A stretch of DNA of 64,000 nt from CAWUKT01 sp963923035 (GTDB lineage Bacteria; Bacteroidota; Bacteroidia; J057; JADKCL01), in the NCBI GenBank assembly GCA_963923035.1, contig CAWUKT010000001.1, forward strand, positions 62,001 to 126,000, written 5' to 3'. The notes beneath the pieces are model-generated. The model saw only the letters and a list, made by a program, of their open reading frames with translations, was not told the origin of the DNA and made no database searches. Below are positions 1 to 9,657 of this stretch, in pieces. Both the position numbers and the translations under genes were made by a program. How positions within the stretch are numbered: the first letter of the stretch is position 1; each line of letters opens with the position of its first letter.

Positions 1-876
1 CCCAATGCCTGCCGTGGGATACGTTTGATCCGGGACATTGATCTTGTAACCCGCCCGCAGATACAACAATTTACGGTATTCGTATTCTACCCCCAAGCGG
101 ATATTTTCTGCATTGTCGTTCGGGTGATTCAGCTGGGCGATCGTGGTCAAAGACATGTCCTCGGTTTTCCATGGCACAATCGAGACCCCTACTTTAAAGA
201 CCGTCGGAGCGGGATAGCTTTCCAGGGTAACAGGTTTCGGGTTCAGCCCATCGGGCTGAAAATCGCCCGCCAGACGAGAGTTGGTACCGAAGTTTTGGAC
301 CAGGACCGCAAAACTCAGGTCCTTGAAGTCCACCCGGTACAGGAAGCCGAGGTCCACCACGGCCGTATGGGCCGTGTACTCAGCGATGCTCTCGTTCACA
401 TAACGAATATTTCCCCCAAAGCTGAAAAAGTCGGTCAATTTTCTTCCGTAACTGACCCCCACGGCGGTATTGGAGACGTAGAAAATCTCCCCGGTCCCGT
501 TGGGCGCAAATTCCGTGCGGCGTTCCATCGGACCACTGTTGAGCGAGGCGATGGTAAGCCCAAAGTTTCCGGAGGAAAAGGACTTGGAAGCCGCGAGGTA
601 GGACAAATTGACTCCGCTGGCCCAGAAGGTATTCGAAAGGCCGACGCTCAAGTCGTTTTCTTCCGCCAAACCGGCCGGGTTATAGGAAGTCGCGAAGACA
701 TCGCCTGTCAAAGTCAGGTTCGCACCTGCCAATCCTGCCGAACGGACACTGGGGTCGATCTTGAGGAAGGTCAGGGCCGAGATGCCTGCCCGTTGGCCAC
801 CGAGGTTGGGCAGCAACTGGGACATACCCACGAGAGGCAGGCAAGCCAGAATGGTATATAGGACTATTCTTCGCAT
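1..876 (-). CDS. PorV/PorQ family outer-membrane protein (3' part beyond window)
   Basis: Open frame on the minus strand from an ATG at 876-874 to the window edge, 292 codons without a stop, so the C-terminus is missing. It begins MRRIVLYTILACLPLVGMSQ, a signal peptide, and continues with a segment typical of PorV/PorQ proteins (FLKIDPSVRSAGLAGA, then TGDVFATSYNPAG). The part nearest the edge reads EYEYRKLLYLRAGYKI, a beta-barrel strand pattern common in this family. PorV is the outer-membrane shuttle protein of the type IX secretion system; many paralogues have no assigned role. Its ATG overlaps the stop of the upstream TonB-dependent receptor by one base, so the two are probably translationally coupled. 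Which PorV-like subgroup it belongs to cannot be decided without the remaining residues. Confidence 0.8.
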   Translation of the reverse strand, partial: MRRIVLYTILACLPLVGMSQLLPNLGGQRAGISALTFLKIDPSVRSAGLAGANLTLTGDVFATSYNPAGLAEENDLSVGLSNTFWASGVNLSYLAASKSFSSGNFGLTIASLNSGPMERRTEFAPNGTGEIFYVSNTAVGVSYGRKLTDFFSFGGNIRYVNESIAEYTAHTAVVDLGFLYRVDFKDLSFAVLVQNFGTNSRLAGDFQPDGLNPKPVTLESYPAPTVFKVGVSIVPWKTEDMSLTTIAQLNHPNDNAENIRLGVEYEYRKLLYLRAGYKINVPDQTYPTAGIG

Positions 877-3701
877 CAGAAATCAAAAGTTAAGCCAAGG
901 AGCATTTGACGGGGCTGCATGAAGCGGGCCGGGTTGAAAGGCGGAATGCCGCGGTCCTGAGGGTTCGGGAACGATGGGTCCCGGAAAGTGGACGGCAGGG
1001 GATCGCCTTCCTCGTACGCCCGCCCCGTCACGCCATTGATGATCTGGGCGTTGCGGTTATTGAAGAGGTTCTTGAATTCAATCGACAGAGAGAGCTTGCG
1101 GTCGTCGTATTTGCCGAACCGGAAGTCCCGGGACAGCACGATGTCGGTCCAGAACCAGGGAGAAGCAATTTCAGAGAACGGATTGTCCGTATCCAGCTCA
1201 TACAGCGGGCGGCCACTGTCGGCTTCCCCGGCGTAGAGGAAGGGCGTATAGCGCAAACCCGATTTGAGGGTGGATTGGATGAACAAACGGTAACCTTCCA
1301 GCGAATGGCCAAAGAGGCGAACCGTAGAATCCGGCGTGAAATAGACCATCAACTTGTTGTCGAAGGGGCGGTCCCACGCCAGGAAGTTTTCGCTGGTCGA
1401 GTTGACAAATCCCTGAGTCCGGATTTGCAGCGCCGATTCGGCCGCAGTATTGGATTTACCCGTCGCAATCTGGTAGCGGGAGTTTAGAATGACCTTCATC
1501 CACTTGTTGAAGCGTTTTTGCACCCCAACTTCCACTCCCCGAATCCGGGCGTAGTCCTGGTTGATGAAGAAGGTCTTCTCCACAAATCGTCCCGTTTGGT
1601 CCCGGACCTGAATCCGGCGGCTGACGATATAATCAAATTTGTCGTTGTAGAAGGCCGTTACAGTCAGGGCCAGGTCGCTGGTGATTTTTGACTTCAATCC
1701 CACTTCGTAGCTCACCGTCACCTCCGGGTTGATATTGGGGTTGCCGAGCTGGGAAAGGAAAGAGCGGTCCTGGTAAACGGGATCCAAACCAGCGTAGACA
1801 AATCGGGGGTGAGGAAGAGTGGCTGCGTGGCCGTAGTTGAAATAAAGGACGTTGTTGTCGGTGACGGGGAATGAAACCCGCAGCTTGGGCAACAAACGGG
1901 CTTTCCAGCGCAGGCCGGCCAGACCAAAGGTCTCGTCCATGTATTGTTCCCGCACCGCATCCACGACCGGAGCTTCCGGATTGTTCACGGCATCATCTGC
2001 GAATTCGCCGGGGGCCCAGTACATCAGACGTGCGCCCACAAAGGCGATGATCCCTTTGTAGCGAATCTCATCCTGTACAAAGAAGCCGCCTTCCTTCGGA
2101 CGCGCCAGCCAGAAGTCGCTGCTGGAGCCCAATTGGGTGGAAGGCGTCGTGGTCGAATCGTCAATGACAATCGGCGCGCCCACCCAGGGACGACTCACAT
2201 CGATCCACTGATATTCCTTGTCTTTGTGCTCATGCCCCATTGTGACCTTGTGGACATTGCTCTTGGACTTGTAGATGAATTTGTACTTGAGGGTGTATTC
2301 GCGGGCGTGGTGGTTGTGCCACAGCGGTCCCAGACCGCCATTGTTGACGAGGCCCGGACCCGGGAACACATATACTACGGAGTCCTGCGGATTGAAGACA
2401 TCCACCGGATCGGTGACGATGGAAAACGCATCGTAGATTTCGTCGACGGTTTCTTCCCGGAAGGGACGACCGTTCGCATCGGCTTGCAAGCTGGTGAACA
2501 AGCGGCCGAGGCTCACATCAAATACCCACTGGAGGCCCGTATCGAGGGGCGTCAGGAAATTGACGACTGTGAGGTTGCTGTGATGGGTATAGGTCGTGGC
2601 GTTGTCGAGGTTCAGGCTAAAGGGATAAGGGAAGCCGGGTTGGAGAATGGCATCGTTCCCGACGACCTGAAGCGTCCGGTTGTTCTGGTTGATGTTCAGC
2701 GAGTGCTGGTTCAGCACCGACAAGCGCATTCCATTCTTGATCTGGTAGCTCAGCTTGATCGTATTCGACCAGCGGTTATCCTGGCGGGGCGCCCACAGCG
2801 AATCGTTCGAGAAGAGCGAGCTGTGCAATTGGCGGGCCTGGACGCCGAAATAGGTGTCGGACAGGTTCATGTCCACACTGGAAAAGAAGGACAGCTTGTC
2901 CTTCAGGCCCGGAACCGGGCCGCTGAAGGTCAGGTTGGCCACATCCGTATTCCAACCCATCCGCCAATTCGGGTTCACCCCGATATTGTCGCGGTACCAG
3001 GTGCCCTTGAGGTTGTATTTGTCGCCACCGGTCCGAATCCGGGTATTGATGATCCCGCCGGTACCGCCGCCGTATTCAGCGTCGCCCCCGCCGGTGATCA
3101 CATCGATTTGCTCGATGGAGCTGGCCGAAACCGTCATGCCGCCGGTCACCCCGGCGAGCGGGTCCTTAGCGGAGATGCCTTCGATCAGGTTTTCCGTCTC
3201 GTAGACCCGCGCCCCGCGGATCTGGATGCCGTCCGGGGTCTCGTCGACCCCGTTTTGCGTCTTCACGGCATCAATGGCCGTGCGATAGTTCGAATTTTCC
3301 AGGTCTTCCCGCGTGATCACGCCCTTGGATTGTCCCGACTCCACATCGATCAAATCCGCTTCCCCGATGATGGTCACGCCTTCCAGCACAAGCTCGGACA
3401 CCATCGGAATTTCAATGGTGGTCGTCCCGCCCGCGGTGACCCGCACGCCGGTCTTGATGGCCGGAGAATAGGACCCGTAGTCGCCCCGGACGGAATAATC
3501 ACCGGGCTTCACATCGGTAATGGTGAAGTAGCCGTTGTCGTCGGAGATCGCCCCCTTGTAGGTACCGACGACCTGGACCTGACCAAATTCCAGCCCGTCT
3601 CCCGACTGTTTGTCGACGAGGCGGCCTTTGATGGTGCCATTCTGGGCCACCAGGAGGGTGGAACCGAGGGCCAGGAAAAATATTGTTAGGATCGCTCGCA
3701 T
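876..3701 (-). CDS. TonB-dependent receptor with N-terminal carboxypeptidase-regulatory-like domain
   Basis: 941 residues. Signal peptide at 1-19 (ending LLVAQ), a carboxypeptidase-D regulatory-like beta-sandwich at about 20-110 (GTIKGRLVDKQSGDGLEFGQVQV), a plug domain at about 120-230 with the run ASSIEQIDVITGGGDAEYGGGTGG, then an outer-membrane beta-barrel to the end, which closes with LLGLTFDF and a terminal phenylalanine as usual for barrels inserted by BAM. It imports or handles an unknown ligand using TonB energy. It lies in a same-strand run of five genes with a lipoprotein and two large secreted proteins upstream and a PorV-like gene overlapping its end, so it is likely part of a surface complex for secretion or uptake rather than a siderophore receptor. 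The substrate is not inferable. Confidence 0.93.
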   Translation of the reverse strand: MRAILTIFFLALGSTLLVAQNGTIKGRLVDKQSGDGLEFGQVQVVGTYKGAISDDNGYFTITDVKPGDYSVRGDYGSYSPAIKTGVRVTAGGTTTIEIPMVSELVLEGVTIIGEADLIDVESGQSKGVITREDLENSNYRTAIDAVKTQNGVDETPDGIQIRGARVYETENLIEGISAKDPLAGVTGGMTVSASSIEQIDVITGGGDAEYGGGTGGIINTRIRTGGDKYNLKGTWYRDNIGVNPNWRMGWNTDVANLTFSGPVPGLKDKLSFFSSVDMNLSDTYFGVQARQLHSSLFSNDSLWAPRQDNRWSNTIKLSYQIKNGMRLSVLNQHSLNINQNNRTLQVVGNDAILQPGFPYPFSLNLDNATTYTHHSNLTVVNFLTPLDTGLQWVFDVSLGRLFTSLQADANGRPFREETVDEIYDAFSIVTDPVDVFNPQDSVVYVFPGPGLVNNGGLGPLWHNHHAREYTLKYKFIYKSKSNVHKVTMGHEHKDKEYQWIDVSRPWVGAPIVIDDSTTTPSTQLGSSSDFWLARPKEGGFFVQDEIRYKGIIAFVGARLMYWAPGEFADDAVNNPEAPVVDAVREQYMDETFGLAGLRWKARLLPKLRVSFPVTDNNVLYFNYGHAATLPHPRFVYAGLDPVYQDRSFLSQLGNPNINPEVTVSYEVGLKSKITSDLALTVTAFYNDKFDYIVSRRIQVRDQTGRFVEKTFFINQDYARIRGVEVGVQKRFNKWMKVILNSRYQIATGKSNTAAESALQIRTQGFVNSTSENFLAWDRPFDNKLMVYFTPDSTVRLFGHSLEGYRLFIQSTLKSGLRYTPFLYAGEADSGRPLYELDTDNPFSEIASPWFWTDIVLSRDFRFGKYDDRKLSLSIEFKNLFNNRNAQIINGVTGRAYEEGDPLPSTFRDPSFPNPQDRGIPPFNPARFMQPRQMLLGLTFDF

Positions 3702-3704
3702 GGC

Positions 3705-5147
3705 TTACCAGTTAAATTCATTGTTCAGGACCTGCATGAGGAATTTTTCCAATCCGGCGGGATTGCCATTGAGGCGGTGGAGCTGCTCGGAGAGGAAGAC
3801 CACATTGGTCTGGTTATTCGCATTGGTGGAACGGGCGCACAAGGAGGTGGGCCCCACCCAGCCGCCGGAAGCGACGATTTGGGCGGTGTACATGGAATCG
3901 GCCGCGGATTTCACGTAGATCGGCGTCGACCGACCAATGAATTCGCTGGCGCGCAAGGTATCGTAGCCCACCGCCTGGAAATCCGGTGCTGGCCAGATAG
4001 CATTGTTCGTCGGGATACGGGCCAGCCCATTGGCGGTGGAGATGCTGTCCACCGGAGTGAATTCCTGGACCACGCTGGTATTGTCGTAGGTGCTCGGGAA
4101 GCCAGTTGTGATCAGCATTTTTCCATTCGCATTCAAATACCCCTGTACTGCCCCAGCCGCTTCTTCCAGGATTCCGAAGCCTTCCAGACTTTCATCCGAA
4201 TACCAGAAAACCTTGTCGTACAGCTCGATCATCAAGGAGAAAGTCGGGGACCAAAGCGTGGGTTTGTTGACACCCCCCGCGCGGCGCATGTCGATCCGAT
4301 CAAATCCCGCCGGATACGCACTGGCGAGGGCGGGCAGGATCACATCTTCCGGAGTGGGAGAAGCGGTGGCTCCATTCGCATCGATGACCAGCAAATCCGA
4401 GGTTTGATTGCGGACAAAGAAGGTTTTACTCGTGTCAATCGCACTTTCGGAACCGGCGATGTCGCGGGCCCTCAGGTACATGACATTGTCCCCATTTAAG
4501 TTCAGTCCGCCAATCCGAACCGACTGGGGAGAGTTGTTGGAGCCAATAAATACGTCGGAAGAAAGGGTTCCGGAACCGACTGGATTGCTGGGCAGGAGCG
4601 TCACCGTGGTCACCGTTCGGGGCAATCCATACCAATCGCCATTGTTCACCTTCAGGAAGACACTGTCAATATTGTCGATGCCATCCAGGTCGAAGACGTC
4701 GAGGAAGCTGGTGGTTACGATGAAGGCGGTGTCGGGAATAACGTTAACTGAATCGAAAACAGCGGTAGGGGGAGTGTTTTTGATGGGGATTTCGAGAAAT
4801 GCCGGGTCGGGATCACGTTCGTCTTCGTTGTCAATGGCCCGGACGAAAAAGGTGATGTCGGTGGTGTCCTGGCCGGCGTCGAGGGAAAATTCGAAGGTAC
4901 TGTCCGTTGAAATGGTTCTTTCCCAGGTCGATCCATCAAACGAAAGCTCATATCCGGTGATATAGCCGTCCTTATCAAATCCCAACCAATTCAGGGTGAC
5001 TTGGCTCCGCAACCGATCCTCTCCGGTCAGGTTGATTTCCGAGATGGAAATCCGGGTATCCGGGGGCATATTCCCCAGTTTCTGTCCTTTGTCACAGCCC
5101 ACCAGCAATGCTGTCATCAGGCCAAACGCAAAGATTATCCGCTTCAT
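3705..5147 (-). CDS. Surface lipoprotein with fibronectin-III-like region
   Basis: 480 residues with a lipoprotein signal: MKRIIFAFGLMTALLVGC, lipidated cysteine at 18. The following 100 or so residues (VTLNWLGFDKDGYITGYELSFDG, then FFVRAIDNEDERDPDPA) read like a fibronectin type III fold, as in secreted Bacteroidota proteins that describe a subject by differences between parts. The C-terminal half (about 260-480) is not recognised; it contains a DLLVIDANGA strand and a globular alpha/beta-looking segment. The gene is only 3 bases upstream of the TonB-dependent receptor, so it is probably its surface lipoprotein partner. No sorting domain is present. Function unknown. Confidence 0.8.
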   Translation of the reverse strand: MKRIIFAFGLMTALLVGCDKGQKLGNMPPDTRISISEINLTGEDRLRSQVTLNWLGFDKDGYITGYELSFDGSTWERTISTDSTFEFSLDAGQDTTDITFFVRAIDNEDERDPDPAFLEIPIKNTPPTAVFDSVNVIPDTAFIVTTSFLDVFDLDGIDNIDSVFLKVNNGDWYGLPRTVTTVTLLPSNPVGSGTLSSDVFIGSNNSPQSVRIGGLNLNGDNVMYLRARDIAGSESAIDTSKTFFVRNQTSDLLVIDANGATASPTPEDVILPALASAYPAGFDRIDMRRAGGVNKPTLWSPTFSLMIELYDKVFWYSDESLEGFGILEEAAGAVQGYLNANGKMLITTGFPSTYDNTSVVQEFTPVDSISTANGLARIPTNNAIWPAPDFQAVGYDTLRASEFIGRSTPIYVKSAADSMYTAQIVASGGWVGPTSLCARSTNANNQTNVVFLSEQLHRLNGNPAGLEKFLMQVLNNEFNW

Positions 5148-5223
5148 TCGTACTTCAGATTCAGTTGAAGAAGCAAGGGGGCATCCACCGGATACCCACC
5201 TTGCAACATTTTTTCAAAGCCGC

Positions 5224-7371
5224 TTAGCGGACCTTGTTGAACTTCACCGTGCGGATCAGGCCAGCAGTTTCGCTGGTGATGCGGAGGATATAGGTTCCTT
5301 CAGCGAGATCGCTGGTATTGATGTTTTCCAGACCGGAAAGGTTGTCAAGGGAGATGACCTTGAGGTCGCGTCCGAGGAGGTCGGTGACCGTAGCGGTGGC
5401 GCCGTATTGGGTGCTACCGAAGGTATAGTTCACGCGGAGCTCGTTGGAAACGGGATTCGGGTAGGCCATGATGGCGTGACCGTTGCCATCTTCAACGTTT
5501 ACGCCACCGAAGAAGTCGGCGTCGTTACGGGGAAGGAGCTTCATGTTGCCGAAGGTATAGGCGATAACACCCTGGACATAGTCGAACTGGTCGCCAGCAT
5601 TGACCACAACCGGCGAAACGTTCATGATGCCGTCTACTGTTGCCCACTGAAGGTCGTTAACAAAGGAAACATTCAGGGAGGAGTAGGCGGAGTTGGTGAC
5701 CCGGCCAGCCAGTACACGGACGCCTTCACTCGGGTTGAAGGGGTCGTTGCCAATGCGGTACTCAGCAAAGTTACTGGGCGCGTCGGCATTCTGCTCAACG
5801 ACAGAGATGATTCCGGCACCAGGATTTTCCATCCGGATCAACATGCCTTCGTAGGGTTCGTTGTTCACAACGTCATAGGAGGTGAACAGAGACGGGTCGA
5901 GGGTCAGCGGGTTGATGGTGCCCGTGCCATTGACCGCGATGCTGGTCACGTCTTCAATCCGGGTAAAGCCGAAGGTTTCGCGAACGGTACCGGTAACGGT
6001 GATTTTTTCACCGACCGTCAGGGTAGCCAGAGAGGGGTTACCTGTCAGCATGATACCGGCGTAGGAAAGCTGGCCTTCTTCCTGGATGAAAACAAAGCCG
6101 AGGTTGTTGGATTCAGCGGAAGCGGTGACAACCCCTTCAACGGTGACGTCCATGTCACGGTAGCCAGAGCTGGCGACTGCGAAGGAAGTCGGTACAAACT
6201 GAACGTCGTAGATGGTGGTACCGTTGTCGCGAACCGTGTAGAAGAGCGGATCGCCAATGGAACCGGGGACGTCAGGGTAGGAACAAACGTTGTTGGAGGA
6301 GTCGGTGACGGTGATGTAGTACTTGACAAAGGATCCGTCGGCCTGAGCGGGGATGTCGCCGGACCAGGTGCCGTTCAGGGCGCTACCAGAGCTGAGGTTC
6401 ATGGTAACCTGGGTATAATTGTTGTTGGAAACACCAACGGCGTAGTTCAGCTCGACCATCATGACACCCGTCTGGGTGGAGATGTCAGAAGTAACCGTAA
6501 CGGCCTGGCTGCTGGTCGGGGTGACGATGTTCCGCATGGGTACAGAAGCAGTCGGGCAGGAAGCGGAATCGTTTTTCTTGTAATCGCTTTCCCGGGTCGG
6601 GAAGAGTTCGTAACCACGGCCACCGGAACCAGTACAGCCGTTGGGGGAGTGGGAAACCACACCACGGATATAGTCAAACTGGTCACCAACGCTAGGCGGA
6701 ACGAAGCTACCAGCGGGGTTACCGTTGGGGAGACGCTGGACGAGGAAGCGGTCGGAGATGTTGACCACACAACCGGCGCTGTTCTGGACGTTGAAGGAAA
6801 CGCGGGAGCCACCGGAGAAGAAGTCTACGCTGGTCACAGTCACGTCTTGCAGTTCTACGTACTGACCTTCCCACTTTTCACCCGTAGGAATCTGGTTTTC
6901 ACGGTTGGAGTCGTTCAGATCGCAACCATTGATGACGGTAGGAGCCACATTGGCACCAGCGCCGAGGATTTGGATGCTGGGGCCGGTATCGTACGGCTCC
7001 AACTGGGTATTCTGGTTGAAGTTGCCAACCACACCGGTGATCTGGATGGAGTCTCCGGGGAGCAACGAGGTCAATCCATTCTGAGAGGGATCAAAAAACT
7101 GGATGACATCGAGACCAGAGAAGTCACCGTAGCCGCTCCGCATCCAGAACTGACCCCGGGTGGTGGTCGTGTTGGAGCTGGAGTCAGGGTAAGTGACGAC
7201 TACCCCAGTCAAGGTAACGGTGTCACCAAGAAAAGAGGAGGAGTCGATACAGTTGGCAAGGTCTTGAGTGCTGACTGTCTGAACAGCCTGAATGGTACTC
7301 GGTGTGATCTGGGCCTGTAGGCTCCATCCCATTCCGATGACCATACAAATCAGTAGTAAAAACTTTCTCAT
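5224..7371 (-). CDS. Secreted multidomain protein with OB-fold-like repeats and T9SS type A sorting domain
   Basis: 715 residues with a signal peptide (MRKFLLLICMVIGMGWSLQAQ). Three segments share the pattern of OB-fold-like modules found in Bacteroidota exoproteins (DUF5689-like): one at about 30-140 (VTLTGVVVTYPDSSS, GDSIQITGVVGNF), one near 150-260 and one near 390-520 (DMDVTVEGVVTASAE, VGEKITVTGTVRE). The last 80 residues form a type A T9SS C-terminal domain: AYPNPVSNELRVNY, then LLGRDLKVISL and EGTYILRI. The protein should be exported by Sec, moved across the outer membrane by T9SS and anchored or released. It is the second gene of the operon running from 9501 to 1. No catalytic motif is visible. 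Confidence 0.85.
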   Translation of the reverse strand: MRKFLLLICMVIGMGWSLQAQITPSTIQAVQTVSTQDLANCIDSSSFLGDTVTLTGVVVTYPDSSSNTTTTRGQFWMRSGYGDFSGLDVIQFFDPSQNGLTSLLPGDSIQITGVVGNFNQNTQLEPYDTGPSIQILGAGANVAPTVINGCDLNDSNRENQIPTGEKWEGQYVELQDVTVTSVDFFSGGSRVSFNVQNSAGCVVNISDRFLVQRLPNGNPAGSFVPPSVGDQFDYIRGVVSHSPNGCTGSGGRGYELFPTRESDYKKNDSASCPTASVPMRNIVTPTSSQAVTVTSDISTQTGVMMVELNYAVGVSNNNYTQVTMNLSSGSALNGTWSGDIPAQADGSFVKYYITVTDSSNNVCSYPDVPGSIGDPLFYTVRDNGTTIYDVQFVPTSFAVASSGYRDMDVTVEGVVTASAESNNLGFVFIQEEGQLSYAGIMLTGNPSLATLTVGEKITVTGTVRETFGFTRIEDVTSIAVNGTGTINPLTLDPSLFTSYDVVNNEPYEGMLIRMENPGAGIISVVEQNADAPSNFAEYRIGNDPFNPSEGVRVLAGRVTNSAYSSLNVSFVNDLQWATVDGIMNVSPVVVNAGDQFDYVQGVIAYTFGNMKLLPRNDADFFGGVNVEDGNGHAIMAYPNPVSNELRVNYTFGSTQYGATATVTDLLGRDLKVISLDNLSGLENINTSDLAEGTYILRITSETAGLIRTVKFNKVR

Positions 7372-7404
7372 ATCAATCTGGTAGTAAAATATTTATGTGC
7401 TTAT

Positions 7405-9501
7405 TTATTTAATCACAGCAAATTTTCCTTCGTAAACCTTCCCGGTCGCCAGGTCTTCCACCGAGAACAGGTAGAGGCCCCGGGCAATGATCTGGTTGTC
7501 GCGGGACAGCAGGTCCCAGGCGTGCTCACCGCCGGAGAAGGTGGTCGTTTCCGTATCCGAATAGGTGGAATACCACCGAATGTCTTCGCCGTTGTAAGAG
7601 GGATCGTGCATGAACTCATCCACGAGGTCGCCGGCCACGGTATAAATCCGGACCATGCAGCGGGCCGGGAGATTGGCGAAGATCAGTTTGCGGTCTTCTT
7701 CGAGCGTGCTGGCCCCTTCCCAGTTGGCGCCTGCATAGTAGGGGTTGGGGTAGGCAAATGGCTCGAACTCTTCCATGTTCTCGTTGGCCGGTTTGCCCGG
7801 GAAGACCCGGAACAAGGTCGGTTGGGGGCTGGATTCCAGCGATTCGAGGTTGTTGACCTCATCCCCGCGGTCAAATGCCGTCACCGCCACCGCGTGCTGC
7901 CAGCCATTCTGGATATTCTCGAAGGTATAGCGGTAGTAATAGACCGTGGTATCGCCTTCGAAGGTCACCGGCGAAGGCAGGCGAACCTCGTCCAGGCCGG
8001 TATCGAAGAACAACGTATTGTCGGGCAGGTCGTATTCAGCGGCTACATTCAGCGAACGCAGCACATCCACGATGTCCTCGATGTCGAAGCCCAATTGCGT
8101 CTTGTACAGGCGGTAGCCTTCAAAGTCGAGGGTATTCGAAATCGGATCGACCGAAAATTCTGAGTTGTTGCTCCAGTACACATCGATGGTGCCATCGCCT
8201 GCTTCCACGCGCACATCGGGCACGTTGGGCGGAGAGGGCAGAATGAAACGGTCAATTTCGCCGTCGCCATCCTTGTCTTCGCCCGGATCGAGGAAGCCGT
8301 TGAAGTTGGCGTCCTCGCCGTTGTAGGCGGTTTGGGCCCAGCCGGCATTCTGAATCAGCAAGGATTTGGAGTCATCGGAGTCGGCTCCGATGGGCGTGCC
8401 ATCTTCCACCCGCCGCGCACAAATGATCGCAAATGCCACGTCGAGGGAATCACCCGGCTCGAGGGTCGCATAGGGACCGACCGAAATCAGTTGGGTCCGG
8501 TTGCTGGGAACCCGGATTTCCGGGATGATCTCCGTTTCCCAATCCTTCAACGGCGGCGCAAACTGATTGAGCCCCAGGCTCATCTTCGCATATTTCGCAT
8601 TGTCGTCTCCGGGGAAGAAGTAAAGCGGATTGCTGGTATTGCTGAATTGCCAGGTATTGAAATGCCCTTCCATGAACGGATTCAGGTCGGGGTGCTGAAA
8701 GCCATTTTTGTCTTCGGAGCCCAGGAATTTGGTGGCGAAAAAGCTCCGGGTGAACAGCGTGTCCGGGCTGCCTCCGTCAAATTCGTAGGCCATGTAGAGG
8801 GAGTCGAGGTAACCGTTGCTGCCAAACGAGAAAAACCCACCGGTTCCGGGGGGAGAAATGTTCACATTTCGGACAATCGGGTCGGCCCAGTAGCCGACGA
8901 AAACGGAGTCGAGGGTATTGTTGCCAACGTTCTTGATGCGGTAGTTGAGGATCACGAAAAAGTTGGCGAAGGAGAAGTTCCAATTGTAGGATTCCATGTG
9001 GACCGCGATGCCCAGCGGGTTGTCGTGGTTGGCGATGGGAATGGTGGTGCCGGGAACAAAGATCGCCGTATCGGCGAAGTCGGCGATGAAGTCCTGGTGG
9101 GAAACTGCGCGGGGATCGTAAACGGGGGAGGAAATGAGCGAAGAGCGTTCGTCGAGGCTGGAGCCGACCGGGGCGGCGAATTCAAATCCGGAAAGCCCGG
9201 TGGTATACCCCCGGGATGCATCGACAGCCGCCGTCGAGACGGCGGTGACATTCCCGTTGATCTGCGCGCCGATCCAGATTCCGGCATCAAATAAGTGCTC
9301 AGTGCCCGAACCAACCGGATATTCGCAGGAAGGATACCCCAGCAAATCGAACGATCCGCTAAAAGCATTCCCCACCAATCCCAAGTTGGTCACAGTCAAC
9401 CCAATATTTCCCTGGGTTGTGAATTTTTCATCGAAGGACGCCTGCCCAAAAACTCCGGTGAAGAGCATGGAAGCAGCAATGAATCCTAGCAGCTTTTTCA
9501 T
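7405..9501 (-). CDS. Large secreted protein with FlgD-like C-terminal domain
   Basis: 698 residues, signal peptide MKKLLGFIAASMLFTGVFGQ. The first 400 residues form an unrecognised beta-rich region with several repeated references to fixed-length strands. Around residue 400 a Ca-binding-like run (DANFNGFLDPGEDKDGDGEID) is followed by a fibronectin-type segment. The C-terminus (FAYPNPYYAGANW, VRIYTVAGDLVDEF, GLYLFSVED, EGKFAVIK) is a FlgD-Ig/T9SS-like tail; the YPNPY motif is typical. It is the promoter-proximal gene of the five-gene operon, and such proteins commonly precede TonB receptor and PorV-like genes in this phylum. Molecular role unknown; extracellular or surface location is inferred from the ends. 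Confidence 0.8.
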   Translation of the reverse strand: MKKLLGFIAASMLFTGVFGQASFDEKFTTQGNIGLTVTNLGLVGNAFSGSFDLLGYPSCEYPVGSGTEHLFDAGIWIGAQINGNVTAVSTAAVDASRGYTTGLSGFEFAAPVGSSLDERSSLISSPVYDPRAVSHQDFIADFADTAIFVPGTTIPIANHDNPLGIAVHMESYNWNFSFANFFVILNYRIKNVGNNTLDSVFVGYWADPIVRNVNISPPGTGGFFSFGSNGYLDSLYMAYEFDGGSPDTLFTRSFFATKFLGSEDKNGFQHPDLNPFMEGHFNTWQFSNTSNPLYFFPGDDNAKYAKMSLGLNQFAPPLKDWETEIIPEIRVPSNRTQLISVGPYATLEPGDSLDVAFAIICARRVEDGTPIGADSDDSKSLLIQNAGWAQTAYNGEDANFNGFLDPGEDKDGDGEIDRFILPSPPNVPDVRVEAGDGTIDVYWSNNSEFSVDPISNTLDFEGYRLYKTQLGFDIEDIVDVLRSLNVAAEYDLPDNTLFFDTGLDEVRLPSPVTFEGDTTVYYYRYTFENIQNGWQHAVAVTAFDRGDEVNNLESLESSPQPTLFRVFPGKPANENMEEFEPFAYPNPYYAGANWEGASTLEEDRKLIFANLPARCMVRIYTVAGDLVDEFMHDPSYNGEDIRWYSTYSDTETTTFSGGEHAWDLLSRDNQIIARGLYLFSVEDLATGKVYEGKFAVIK

Positions 9502-9657
9502 GTGGCGCGCAAATTACGTTTTTGCATCGAAAGATATTGTTATTCAGATGTTATGATAATATCAACTTTTGAAAAGGATAAAATCAACCATCTTGAGACC
9601 TTTTTGAAGGACCCCTATTTCAAAGCTAATGGGGAGTAAAAAATGGGGCAAGTACCT

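Noticed and set aside
1944..3689. 581-residue open frame opposite the TonB receptor
   Set aside because: Shadow of a clear receptor gene, with no recognisable motif.
4996..7320. 774-residue open frame opposite the T9SS exoprotein
   Set aside because: Antisense to a gene with signal peptide and sorting domain. The translation is Gly/Val-rich and low in complexity.
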